From: Collinsella aerofaciens | Lineage (GTDB): Bacteria; Actinomycetota; Coriobacteriia; Coriobacteriales; Coriobacteriaceae | Direction: 5' to 3' | Length of the DNA: 32,870 bases | Assembly: GCF_015555045.1 (NCBI RefSeq) | Contig: NZ_JADNJQ010000025.1 | Coordinates: 1-32,870 of the forward strand | Shown here: one piece after another, positions 1-7,007 of the stretch | Numbering within the stretch: position 1 is the stretch's first letter | How the letters are laid out: each line of letters begins with the position of its first letter | Translations under genes and position numbers: made by a program | The notes under the pieces: model-generated | The model's database searches: none | The model's input: only the letters and a program-made list of their open reading frames with translations | What the model was told of the DNA's origin: nothing

Positions 1-903
1 GTCTCAAGAAGGAGTAACATCGGGACTTGCAGCGACGGACCTCAGGACACTCTTACACCACGTCTGCGCGCGCGACCGTCCGACGGCACCACCGTCACTA
101 TTGCCGGTGGCGATCGCGACTGTTCCTCGGCCGTAGTGACCGCCCTCCGCGCGGTCGGCGTCAATACCTTCGGAGCCTCGTATACCGGAAACATGCGGGA
201 GCAGCTGCTCAAGACGGGCCTTTTCGGGTGGCGTAAGATGGGCGTCAAGTCCGCCCAGCGTGGAGACATCTACCTCAACGAGAAGTGCCACACCGCCGTG
301 TGCGTCTCTCCCTATGGATCCGCTCGCGGCGACCTCTTGGCCCAATTCTCCATTTCTGAAAAGGGGACCGTCACCGGCACCAAGGGCGACCAGACCGGGC
401 GCGAGTCCAACATCAAGGCGTACTACAGCTACCCATGGAACGGCACGCTCTACTGGCTTGGCGACGGCAAGACACTGAATGGGTCAAATACGGAAGTCGC
501 GGACAATACGGTCCCGAGCCTCGGAGACACGCGATATTTCGGCCCGAAGATGGCCAAGGAGCTGCAACGCCAGCTCGGCACGACTGCCGATGGCGTGATC
601 TCCGGTCAATGGCCGGCGAATGAGCGATACCTTTGGGCATGCGACCGCGGCGTAATCGAGTACGTCAAGGGCGGGGTTGGCTCGAATGCCGTCCGCGCCC
701 TGCAGGACAAGGTCGGATGCAAAGTCTATCCCGTGGTCGGCGGTGTTCAGGCGCGACAGATGGGTTCGGGAACGGTCTTCAAACACCAGCAGTGGCTCAT
801 CGCTCAAGGTATCTCGTGCGGATCATCGGGTGCGGACGGATACCAGGGCCGCGACACCAACGTCGCCATCGGCCAAGCGCTCGTCAAGCAACTCTATCGA
901 TAG
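1..903 (+). CDS. Phage endolysin (Amidase_5/NlpC-P60-like), 5' end outside window
   Basis: Peptidoglycan hydrolase that would lyse the host wall late in a phage cycle. The frame is open from base 1, so the N-terminus lies outside the window. The N-terminal part fits a papain-fold phage amidase/endopeptidase: a DCSS motif with the candidate nucleophile Cys codon at 121-123, a GDIYL strand, a candidate catalytic His codon at 289-291 (CHTAV), and a GDQTGRE stretch typical of phage Amidase_5 lysins. After a linker, the C-terminal half (from about base 525) has a GDTRYFGPKMAKELQ-like segment followed by a second related segment, which I read as cell-wall-binding repeats. It is followed by a tiny membrane ORF, a terminator and a tRNA-derived attachment site, so it marks the lysis end of a prophage. 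Family call fairly sure; exact bond cleaved unknown. Confidence 0.8.
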   Translation, partial: VSRRSNIGTCSDGPQDTLTPRLRARPSDGTTVTIAGGDRDCSSAVVTALRAVGVNTFGASYTGNMREQLLKTGLFGWRKMGVKSAQRGDIYLNEKCHTAVCVSPYGSARGDLLAQFSISEKGTVTGTKGDQTGRESNIKAYYSYPWNGTLYWLGDGKTLNGSNTEVADNTVPSLGDTRYFGPKMAKELQRQLGTTADGVISGQWPANERYLWACDRGVIEYVKGGVGSNAVRALQDKVGCKVYPVVGGVQARQMGSGTVFKHQQWLIAQGISCGSSGADGYQGRDTNVAIGQALVKQLYR

Positions 904-911
904 GTGTGCAT

Positions 912-1022
912 ATGAATCCATTTGATATCTGTTTTATTGTCGGCGCTGCTGCAGGACTGCTGACCGGTCTTCTCGGATGGGCAATCGTGCGCGTCGGCAG
1001 CCAAAAAGACTTTAGAAATTGA
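912..1022 (+). CDS. Small single-TM protein (36 aa), possible phage lysis accessory
   Basis: ORF starting at ATG 912, eight bases after the endolysin stop, with an AGGTG Shine-Dalgarno-like sequence just upstream. It encodes MNPFDICFIVGAAAGLLTGL followed by LGWAIVRVGSQKDFRN. The predicted topology is one hydrophobic Gly/Ala/Leu-rich helix (about residues 7-28) with a short charged tail. Size, membrane segment and position right after the lysin are compatible with a holin-like or lysis-accessory peptide, but no family is recognised and translation is unproven. A strong terminator follows 7 bp after the stop, which supports it being the last gene of the late operon. Confidence 0.5.
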   Translation: MNPFDICFIVGAAAGLLTGLLGWAIVRVGSQKDFRN

Positions 1023-1029
1023 TAGATGC

Positions 1030-1067
1030 AGCCCCTCCCCGGCATGAACTGCCGGGGAGGGGCTTTA
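1030..1067 (+). terminator. Rho-independent terminator at prophage end
   Basis: Perfect 14-bp GC-rich stem: AGCCCCTCCCCGGC at 1030-1043 pairs with 1051-1064, the loop is ATGAACT, and TTTA follows. It lies directly behind the endolysin/small ORF and would end the late transcript. Confidence 0.85.
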
Positions 1068-1188
1068 TGCATTGCCGGATATCCGTCAATATCCGTTCTG
1101 CAATGCAGTTTCAGTGCGGTGAGAGCGTGTGGAAACATAACTACCTGCGATTTTGCTGCTACAAGGCACTCCATAACATCACGTTCAA

Positions 1189-1234
1189 GACTCTTAATCC
1201 CAAGGTCCAGGGTTCGACCCCCTGACGGCCCACC
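1189..1234 (+). other. 3' fragment of tRNA-Lys(CTT); probable prophage attachment site
   Basis: The sequence holds a 7-nt anticodon loop CTCTTAA (anticodon CTT, Lys), a variable region, a T arm with the canonical GGTTCGACC loop, the acceptor 3' strand GACGGCCC and the discriminator base plus CC. The matching 5' half (an expected GGGCCGT acceptor strand and a D arm) is not found upstream, where prophage-type sequence ends. A tRNA 3' part next to phage lysis genes is the classic signature of an att site for a tyrosine integrase. The complete tRNA-Lys gene would lie at the other prophage end, outside this window. As it stands this copy cannot make a functional tRNA. Confidence 0.75.
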
Positions 1235-1325
1235 CAAAGATTGTTAAAGCGACTGGCTCAGGCTGGTCGCTTTTTTGTTGACCTCGCATGGGGTCGAACC
1301 CGAAAGGGCGCGGAGCTGAGGAAAC
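1216..1325 (+). repeat. Imperfect direct repeat, copy A (tRNA tail + terminator)
   Basis: About 110 bp covering the end of the tRNA T arm, the acceptor strand (CTGACGGCCCACC), a hairpin-T tract and a GGGGTCGAACCCG segment. It recurs with clear similarity at 1394-1503. Between the copies lies a GC-rich stretch with short palindromes (GGCGCCTTGGCGCC). Confidence 0.7.
1246..1276 (+). terminator. tRNA terminator, copy A
   Basis: AAAGCGAC pairs with GTCGCTTT around a GGCTCAGGC apical region, with a T6 tract. This is the natural terminator of the tRNA-Lys gene whose 3' part precedes it. Confidence 0.7.
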
Positions 1326-1393
1326 GCGTAAGCGTTTGTCAGCGCAGCGCGCAAGGCGCCTTGGCGCCGCAGCGGCCGCCTGCGCAGCAGGCT

Positions 1394-1503
1394 GACCCTC
1401 TGACGGCCCACCAAAGCATTGTAAAGCGGCTGGCTTCGGCTGGTCGCTTTTTTTGTTGACCTTTCATGGGGTCGAACCCGTCGGGGCGCGAAGTTGGGGA
1501 AAC
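1394..1503 (+). repeat. Imperfect direct repeat, copy B (tRNA tail + terminator)
   Basis: Second copy of the 1216-1325 block. It starts at GACCCTCTGACGGCCCACCA, so it keeps only the last bases of the T arm plus the acceptor strand and CCA-like end, followed by a variant terminator and the same GGGGTCGAACCCG segment. It may be a leftover of an earlier integration/excision at the same tRNA or a simple tandem duplication. Confidence 0.65.
1423..1454 (+). terminator. tRNA-type terminator, copy B
   Basis: AAAGCGGCTGGC, TTCG tetraloop, GCTGGTCGCTTT and a T7 tract. Duplicate of the terminator at 1246-1276, with compensated and wobble pairs. Confidence 0.65.
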
Positions 1504-1536
1504 TGCACCGTGATTCCCTTAGGGAAACACGGCTAA

Positions 1537-1582
1537 AGCCCCATAAACGTGCTCTCCTTATGAGAATTATGCTCACGGGGCT
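1537..1582 (-). terminator. Possible terminator of the flavoprotein gene
   Basis: Read on the minus strand, AGCCCC and GGGGCT close a long interrupted hairpin with an inner GAGCAC/GTGAGC helix, followed by only a short TTT. It lies 46 bp past the stop of the flavoprotein gene. A second small palindrome (GTGATTCCC...GGGAAACAC) lies at 1510-1530. The U tract is weak, so this is tentative. Confidence 0.3.
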
Positions 1583-1628
1583 CGATGCATGTTGAGAAGT
1601 TGTGATCAAACTCAAAGTGAGAATCGAT

Positions 1629-3155
1629 TTAGTCTGCTCGATAGTGCGATCCGAGACTTTCGGTTCGCTTGCGCATGGCTTTGACCATCTCCATCGACAG
1701 CTGAATCTGCGACTGTAGGCGGGCGAGGGCTGCGATCTCGCAGTCATTGGTATGCGGCTTGCTTAGCGCCATGGCCTTGTCTTGCAGGCTTTCAAGCTCT
1801 TGCAGCGCCTTGGATAGATCCGCTTCAGTTCTGTTGATCATGCAGTAGGTGCTCATTGTGTGTCTGAGGCTGCGGGTCAGGCGCTCAGCGTCTGCTGTAG
1901 CAATTCCATATTGGGGGAGGGCGGTATCCATCGGGGCGGCCGCCTCGGAAGCGCCCAGCGCTGCTCGAGCCGCTGATGCGCCTGCGATGCGCCCGAATAC
2001 GATGCCATTGGCGCTCGACAGGCCTCCGATGCGGTCAGCGCCGTGCATGCCGCCTGTTGCCTCGCCACAGGCGTAGAGGCCCTCAACGCCCGTGTACGCG
2101 GTCTTGTCGATCTTGATACCGCCGTTGGCGGCGTGGGCATACATCGCCACGCGCATCTCGTCGGTCGGCGCGATGCCGTGCTCGTCTTGCAGCCAAGTGG
2201 CAAAGGTCTGCACAAACTCGGGGACGTCCTCGCGGGGGAAGTCGTAGTGGAGCGCCAGGCCTTCGGCGCCTGCTTGATCGATGGCAAGATCGATGGCGCG
2301 GGAAGCCAGGCGCGAAGTGAAGGGGCCATATCCTGAGCGTTGCTCAAGCAGATCGTCTAGCTTGTCATCATCGATTTCAACTGGCTGGTCGAACTTAACG
2401 TAGCGCCAGGTCTTCTCGTTAAAGACAAGGTTGCGCTTAGGCTCATTGAAGCCGGGCATCATCTGCATGAACTCTATATTGGTAAGGGACGCACCGTGTG
2501 CCCGTGCGATGGCCTGCGAGGAGCTGAGCACGTCGAAGGAAGTGAGGCTGCGCTCGAACAGTCCGCCCGTGCCGCCCGCAGCGATGATAGTGGCCTTTGC
2601 TGTAAAGGTCACAATGCGCTCGTTCGTTTGGTTGAAGAGCACGGCGCCGACAATCTTTCCGGTCGTGTCCTCAACAAGGTCGATAAGCTCGTGGTGGGGG
2701 AGTAGGCGAATGCCGAGAGACTCGACCTGGGCCATACATGCGTCCTCAAGGGGCTTGCGGGTGAGGCCGCGCCACATGCGCGTCTTATGGTCAAAGCAGG
2801 GGATAAACTGCTTCTGCTGAGCGCTCTCGGCGCTTTGTGGGCGCTGAAGCTCAACGCCAAGATCCTGCTCGAGCCATTGGATGGCCTGAGGAATACCGTG
2901 GACAAAAGTCTGGACGAGTGTAGGGTCGGCAACGCCACCGCCGACGGTCTGGATGGTGTCGATGAGGTCCTGTTCATCGTCTTCGTCGACGGGTCCAATA
3001 AGGCCGAGCCCCCAGGTTCCCGGGAAGAAGCTCGATCCGCTCATGGTCTTGCCGGCGCTTGCGACGGCAACGGTCGCGCCTGTGCGCGCCGCTTCGATGG
3101 CGGCACAAAGGCCCGCAATTCCGGATCCAATTACCAATACATCAGTCGATTCCAT
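1629..3155 (-). CDS. FAD-dependent oxidoreductase, fumarate reductase/L-aspartate oxidase superfamily
   Basis: Flavoprotein of 508 aa; the ATG at 3155 is chosen because AAAGGA lies 6 nt upstream and the Rossmann start follows directly. An N-terminal GSGIAG dinucleotide-binding loop (residues 10-15), AAGGTGG (about 192-198), and a C-terminal GGMHGADRIGG...FGRIAG block plus RTESLGSHYRAD place it in the FrdA/SdhA/NadB superfamily. The segment that normally reads EF-Q-HPT is EFMQMMPG (228-235), so the usual His-Pro-Thr of succinate/fumarate and aspartate enzymes is missing. No signal peptide, haem-binding CxxCH or FMN domain is visible, so it is probably cytoplasmic. It is not next to nadA/nadC or to iron-sulfur/membrane subunits, so the electron partner is unknown. 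Superfamily sure, substrate unknown. Confidence 0.8.
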   Translation of the reverse strand: MESTDVLVIGSGIAGLCAAIEAARTGATVAVASAGKTMSGSSFFPGTWGLGLIGPVDEDDEQDLIDTIQTVGGGVADPTLVQTFVHGIPQAIQWLEQDLGVELQRPQSAESAQQKQFIPCFDHKTRMWRGLTRKPLEDACMAQVESLGIRLLPHHELIDLVEDTTGKIVGAVLFNQTNERIVTFTAKATIIAAGGTGGLFERSLTSFDVLSSSQAIARAHGASLTNIEFMQMMPGFNEPKRNLVFNEKTWRYVKFDQPVEIDDDKLDDLLEQRSGYGPFTSRLASRAIDLAIDQAGAEGLALHYDFPREDVPEFVQTFATWLQDEHGIAPTDEMRVAMYAHAANGGIKIDKTAYTGVEGLYACGEATGGMHGADRIGGLSSANGIVFGRIAGASAARAALGASEAAAPMDTALPQYGIATADAERLTRSLRHTMSTYCMINRTEADLSKALQELESLQDKAMALSKPHTNDCEIAALARLQSQIQLSMEMVKAMRKRTESLGSHYRAD

Positions 3156-3292
3156 CTGATTCCTTTCTCGTCCGGCGCATTGTCGCATGGGTGATCGGCA
3201 AAGGTGTCACAAAGATTGGAGAAATCGGTAAAGGGCCAAATTGGAAGGTGGGCGTCGCCGATACCTTAACGCCCAATCGCGTCTTCTCAATA

Positions 3293-3359
3293 AGTTGCGG
3301 TGGAATAGTTCCTGTCTGGAAGGAAGGGGCGGCTGTTTAGGAACTATTTCACCGCAACT
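3293..3359. repeat. Long inverted repeat (21-bp arms) upstream of the flavoprotein gene
   Basis: Arms 3293-3313 (core GTTGCGGTGGAATAGTTCC) and 3339-3359 match as inverted copies except for one position that would still form a G-U pair in RNA. The 25-nt spacer is purine-rich. The element sits just past the terminator of the GGGtGRT operon and about 138 bp before the flavoprotein start. It could be an operator pair, a leader-RNA hairpin or a REP-like palindrome. It has no U tract and so is not a normal terminator. Confidence 0.75.
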
Positions 3360-3371
3360 GAGGGAGGGACT

Positions 3372-3405
3372 AAAAAGAGCCGCTACCCGGTTGGGTAGCG
3401 GCTCT
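3372..3405 (-). terminator. Terminator of the GGGtGRT operon
   Basis: Perfect 13-bp stem: AGAGCCGCTACCC at 3376-3388 pairs with 3393-3405 around GGTT. Five T residues follow when read on the minus strand. It lies 35 bp after the stop at 3440. Confidence 0.9.
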
Positions 3406-3439
3406 AAAGCTCAACTATATGAGCATCGCGCGGGCGCGA

Positions 3440-4444
3440 TTAGGCCTTGAGGGCCTCCTCGACGGCGACAGCGCAGGCGACGGTGGCACCGACCATGGGG
3501 TTGTTGCCCATGCCGATGAGACCCATCATGTCGACGTGCGCAGGCACGGAGGAAGAACCGGCGAACTGAGCGTCGGAGTGCATACGGCCCATGGTGTCGG
3601 TCATGCCGTAAGAGGCAGGGCCAGCGCCCATGTTGTCCGGGTGCAGGGTACGGCCAGTGCCGCCACCAGAAGCGACGGAGAAGTACTTCTTGCCAGCCTC
3701 GAGGCGCTCCTTCTTGTAGGTGCCAGCGACGGGGTGCTGGAAGCGCGTGGGGTTGGTGGAGTTGCCGGTGATCGAGATGTCGACGTTCTCGTGCCACATG
3801 ATGGCAACGCCCTCGCGGACGTCGTCGGAGCCGTAGCAGTTAACGGCAGCGCGGGGACCATCAGAGTAGGGGATGGTCTCGACGACCTTGAGCTCGCCCG
3901 TGTAGTAGTCGAACTGGGTCTTCACGTAGGTGAAGCCGTTGATGCGGGCGATGATCTGGGCAGCGTCCTTGCCCAGACCGTTGAGGATAACGCGCAGCGG
4001 CTTCTTACGAGCCTTGTTGGCGTTCAGAGCCAGGCCGATAGCGCCCTCAGCGGCAGCGAAGGACTCGTGGCCAGCCAGGAAGGCGAAGCACTCGGTGTCG
4101 TCGGAGAGCAGCATAGCGCCCAGGTTACCGTGGCCCAGACCGACCTTACGGTCCTCGGCGACGGAGCCGGGAACGGTGAAGGCCTGGATGCCCTCGCCGA
4201 TGATGGCGGCAGCCTCAGAAGCGGACTTGGCGCCACGCTTGACAGCGAGAGCGCAGCCGAGGGTGTAGGCCCACTCAGCGTTCTGGAAGGCGATGGACTG
4301 GGTGTTGTTGACGATCTCACGCGGGTTGAAGCCCTTGTCGGTGCAGATCTGCAGAGCTTCCTCGAGGGAGGCGATGCCGTTGTCGGCGAGGCACTTGTTG
4401 ATCTTGTCAGCGCGGCGCTCGTAACCTTCGAACGTAACAGTCAT
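3440..4444 (-). CDS. GGGtGRT protein (conserved, function unknown)
   Basis: A 334-aa protein that carries the signature GGGTGRT at residues 260-266, for which this family is named. Other conserved-looking blocks are Gly-rich loops GHGNLGAM (104-111), NGLGKDAAQIIARI (155-168), TGNSTNPTRFQHP (226-238) and GLIGMGNNPMVGATVACAV (308-326). The Gly-rich loops suggest a nucleotide- or cofactor-binding enzyme, but no known fold can be named from sequence alone. No signal peptide or membrane helix is seen, so it is probably cytosolic. A GGGAGG ribosome site precedes ATG 4444. It lies 18 bp after the NifU-like scaffold gene and shares its terminator, so the two are almost certainly one operon. The pairing points to an Fe-S-dependent reaction or to cluster delivery; this is inference. 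Family recognition is firm, function is not known. Confidence 0.85.
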   Translation of the reverse strand: MTVTFEGYERRADKINKCLADNGIASLEEALQICTDKGFNPREIVNNTQSIAFQNAEWAYTLGCALAVKRGAKSASEAAAIIGEGIQAFTVPGSVAEDRKVGLGHGNLGAMLLSDDTECFAFLAGHESFAAAEGAIGLALNANKARKKPLRVILNGLGKDAAQIIARINGFTYVKTQFDYYTGELKVVETIPYSDGPRAAVNCYGSDDVREGVAIMWHENVDISITGNSTNPTRFQHPVAGTYKKERLEAGKKYFSVASGGGTGRTLHPDNMGAGPASYGMTDTMGRMHSDAQFAGSSSVPAHVDMMGLIGMGNNPMVGATVACAVAVEEALKA

Positions 4445-4462
4445 AGTTATTTCCCTCCCTTT

Positions 4463-5197
4463 CTACTCGTGAACCGGGAACACGCTGGCGACGGAGTGAG
4501 TCTCCTCGTCGGTGCGCGGGTCGATGTACTTGGCAGCGTTCTCCCACTGACCATAGTGGCCCATAGCGCCAGCGATGGCCTCCTCGGGGGTCTTGCCGGC
4601 CTTGACGGCGTCGGTGAACTTGCCGAGGTTCAGGAACTCGAACGCGATGATCTCGTTCTTGTCGTTGAGAGCCATGCGGGTGACGTAGCCCTGAGCGAGC
4701 TCGAGGTAACGAGCGCCCTTGGCCTTGGTGCCGAACATGGTGCCGACCTGGGAGCGAAGGCCCTTGCCGAGGTCGTCGAGGGAGGCGCCCACGGGCAGGC
4801 CGCCCTCGGAGAACGCGGTCTGGCTGCGGCCGTAAACGATCTGCAGGAAGATCTCGCGCATAGCAACGTTGATGGCGTCGCAGACGAGGTCGGTGTTGAG
4901 GGCCTCGAGGATGGTCTTACCGGGAAGGATCTCGGAAGCCATGGCGGCAGAGTGGGTCATGCCCGAGCAGCCGATGGTCTCAACGAGGGCCTCCTCGATG
5001 ATGCCGTCCTTGACGTTCAGCGTGAGCTTGCAGGCGCCCTGCTGAGGTGCGCACCAACCCACACCGTGCGTAAGACCGGAGATGTCGGAAATCTCCTTAG
5101 CCTGGACCCACTTGCCCTCCTCGGGGATGGGTGCGGGGCCGTGGTATGCACCCTTGGCAACGGGGCACATGTTCTCCACTTCCTGTGAGTACTGCAT
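4463..5197 (-). CDS. NifU/IscU-like Fe-S cluster scaffold protein paired with GGGtGRT
   Basis: A 244-aa protein starting at ATG 5197, with GAGAGGAGAGG immediately upstream; the longer frame to 5281 lacks a ribosome site. The central region resembles the IscU/NifU N-terminal scaffold: Cys49 and Cys56 in VGWCAPQQGACKL, a strand KDGIIEEALVETIGC with Cys77 aligned to the scaffold's second ligand, the MASEILPGKTILEAL helix, and Cys106 (LVCDAIN) as a third candidate ligand. Cys11 (ENMCPVAKG) is extra. The C-terminal 110 residues extend beyond the usual 125-150 aa IscU domain and are not recognised. It is distinct from SufU in this window (144 aa), so the cell has at least two scaffold-type proteins. 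It is first gene of the operon with the GGGtGRT gene. Likely role: assembling or donating a cluster to that partner (inference). Confidence 0.8.
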   Translation of the reverse strand: MQYSQEVENMCPVAKGAYHGPAPIPEEGKWVQAKEISDISGLTHGVGWCAPQQGACKLTLNVKDGIIEEALVETIGCSGMTHSAAMASEILPGKTILEALNTDLVCDAINVAMREIFLQIVYGRSQTAFSEGGLPVGASLDDLGKGLRSQVGTMFGTKAKGARYLELAQGYVTRMALNDKNEIIAFEFLNLGKFTDAVKAGKTPEEAIAGAMGHYGQWENAAKYIDPRTDEETHSVASVFPVHE

Positions 5198-5600
5198 GCC
5201 TCTCCTCTCTATCGTGTTGGCGTCCCGTCTGGGGGTCGTGGCTGGCGATTGCCGGGCGACCCTTCGAAAGGGACATGACATGCAGCCCCTATAATACCGC
5301 GAAATGCACGGAATATTCGGCGAACGGCTCAGTTTTCGTAGCGAGAAGTCCGGAAGTTTTAATTGAAACGGTTTAACTCTATGTTCTGTGGTCGTGAACT
5401 TCCGTAGAGGGGGTCCGTCTTTGGCAAGCTTTTGGGCAGCTCTTGTAAGCGTTGCGGGGGTTGACCTGTTGCAACGGTGCCGTTCGCCGCCTGTTTACTG
5501 CCTTTGGCCGCGCGAGCGAATTGTTTTGCGTGAATGTTTTGATGGCACGCTTCAATCGTGCTGTATTGGATGGCAAGCAGATCCCGGCGAAGGGAGTGCC
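5198..5600. other. Divergent intergenic region
   Basis: 403 bp between the minus-strand scaffold gene and the plus-strand transposase-like gene, so it must hold both promoters. A TATAAT hexamer at 5290-5295 (its complement reads ATTATA) and an AT-rich patch at 5333-5373 are the only promoter-like features. No good -35 partner was found. No additional gene is supported. Confidence 0.4.
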
Positions 5601-6413
5601 ATGCAGCGCGTTTGGAGAACGGTTACCGGCTTTTACCATGTCTGTGCCCGCGGTACGGGCAAGCAGCTCATCTTTGAGGGCGATGAAGACCGGTGGGAGT
5701 TCTTGGAGCTGATGCGTGAGTGCTGCCGCAAGGCGGGCGTGACGGTTATCGCCTGGTGCCTTATGGGCAATCACGTGCGTCTGGTGCTTGCAGATTACGA
5801 GGACGCGATGAGCGCGGCGATGCACCGGCTGCTTTTGACGTACGCGCGGCGGTTCAATAAACGCACGGGGCGCACAGGGCATCTGTTCCAGAACCGTTTT
5901 GACCGGCGCTCGCTCGATACCGACTGGCAGGTGATGGAGGCTATTCGCTCCGTTCACGCCGATCCGCAGGAGGCGGGCATGAGCCTAATCGAGCGTTACC
6001 CCTGGAGCAGCTTTGCGGAGCATCTGCGCGCTTACGACAGTGATGCGGCAGATGCCACGAGGGGATTTTCCGATCCTTCTTGCGTGCTTGAGCTTTTTGG
6101 TTCTGCCGAGGCCTTTGCTGCCTATTCGCTTTCGACGCCCGACAGCGGCGAACCGGCGCTGCGCGATATGAAAGAGACGGAGTGGGAACGCCACGCCTTT
6201 GCCAACAAGTTGGCGAAGGAGCTAGGGGTTCCGCTCAACGGGGTTAAAACTGTACCGCCGGCGCAGCGCGATACCGTTATTGTTGGATTGAACAATGCCG
6301 GCTTTACAGTGCGTCAGATTGAGCGGTATACCGGGATTGGCAAAAGTACCGTCTCTCGTATCGTGCGCGCCCGCGCGCGAACGGCGATGCGGGCTGGCGG
6401 AAACGTGATGTAG
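5601..6413 (+). CDS. Y1_Tnp/REP-associated transposase-like protein with C-terminal HTH, active site apparently degenerate
   Basis: A 270-aa protein; start ATG 5601 with AAGGGAG 5 nt upstream is preferred over the open frame to 5388, which has no family-like sequence. Residues 5-145 follow the IS200-like/RAYT Y1 transposase layout: FYHV.ARG (11-18), IFEGDEDRWEFLELM (24-38), WCLMGNHVRLVL (52-63), GHLFQNRFDR (93-102) and ERYPWSSF (131-138). In active members the metal-binding motif is His-hydrophobic-His; here it is His58-Val-Arg60. The usual catalytic Tyr region (GRYK-like) reads NRFDR, with Phe100. Residues 222-258 form a helix-turn-helix (AGFTVRQIERYTGIGKSTVSRIVRAR). It is probably a single-strand DNA-binding or regulatory relative that no longer cuts. 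No IS200-type ends are seen around it. Confidence 0.75.
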   Translation: MQRVWRTVTGFYHVCARGTGKQLIFEGDEDRWEFLELMRECCRKAGVTVIAWCLMGNHVRLVLADYEDAMSAAMHRLLLTYARRFNKRTGRTGHLFQNRFDRRSLDTDWQVMEAIRSVHADPQEAGMSLIERYPWSSFAEHLRAYDSDAADATRGFSDPSCVLELFGSAEAFAAYSLSTPDSGEPALRDMKETEWERHAFANKLAKELGVPLNGVKTVPPAQRDTVIVGLNNAGFTVRQIERYTGIGKSTVSRIVRARARTAMRAGGNVM

Positions 6414-6967
6414 GGTCGCCTGTTCACCGCAGCTGGGGTCGTCCATACGCCGCAACCAGCGTTCAAAAGCTTGGTACGGTAACTGCACTTCTTAATATGC
6501 ATAGAACAATCGTCATCTTGCATAAAATAACAGCTCAGTCCGGGTTTGCCCGTGCCTACCCCCGTCTGCGCCGTGCAAAAAACGGAGTTTTCAGCATCGT
6601 GGTGCTGTCGGCACTGCCACAATCTTGCAACACACGGGCCCCTAAGCTATTGATCCCTGCCGTTGCACCCCCGGAGTATGTGCCTGCGTCCCGTCAGACC
6701 GCGATGTCTGGTCTAAAACACAATATTTATGCGCCTGGAGACGTTGATTAACGCTTCCGATGCGTATGCACACAGCTTGGCGTGCTGAATACTCGCAAAA
6801 ATGCACGCAGCATCCTATGGGACCCTTCTGCGGCAGGCGCGAAGCGAGTCGGAGCTCAGCAGAACGGGGCTTGGCGCATTGCTTGGCGGGTCCGGGGCCC
6901 TGCCGCAGGCCTTTGGTGCTGTGGAAAACGCCCGTGTTCGCGTCTGCTGTGTGGTAAATGACAGACG
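6414..6967. other. Intergenic region without a supported gene
   Basis: About 550 bp between the transposase-like gene and the SUF-operon terminator. Short frames exist on both strands but have no ribosome site, no family-like sequence and poor codon use. A plus-strand frame from about 6801 reads a plausible stretch (YGTLLRQARSESELSRTGLG) but then runs antisense into sufU, so at most it is a decayed fragment. GC is slightly lower than in the flanking genes. Confidence 0.4.
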
Positions 6968-7004
6968 GAGCGCCGGACGCGCGGACTTCGTGCGTCCGGC
7001 GCTC
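6968..7004. repeat. GC-rich perfect hairpin next to the suf terminator
   Basis: GAGCGCCGGACGC at 6968-6980 pairs perfectly with 6992-7004. There is no T tract on either strand. It lies immediately downstream of the suf terminator read on the minus strand, and may act as a back-up stop or a transcript-end structure. Confidence 0.55.
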
Positions 7005-7007
7005 ATT

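Noticed and set aside
1184-1234. Complete tRNA gene
   Set aside because: Only the anticodon loop, T arm and acceptor 3' strand are present; no matching 5' acceptor or D arm upstream.
3419-5188. Plus-strand open frame of 589 codons
   Set aside because: Antisense to the well-supported GGGtGRT and scaffold genes. Its Val/Asp/Gly-rich sequence is a typical GC-rich shadow frame, without a ribosome site or domain.
5388-5600. Longer N-terminus for the transposase-like protein
   Set aside because: No family-like sequence and no ribosome site; the start at 5601 has AAGGGAG and begins exactly where the Y1 domain should.
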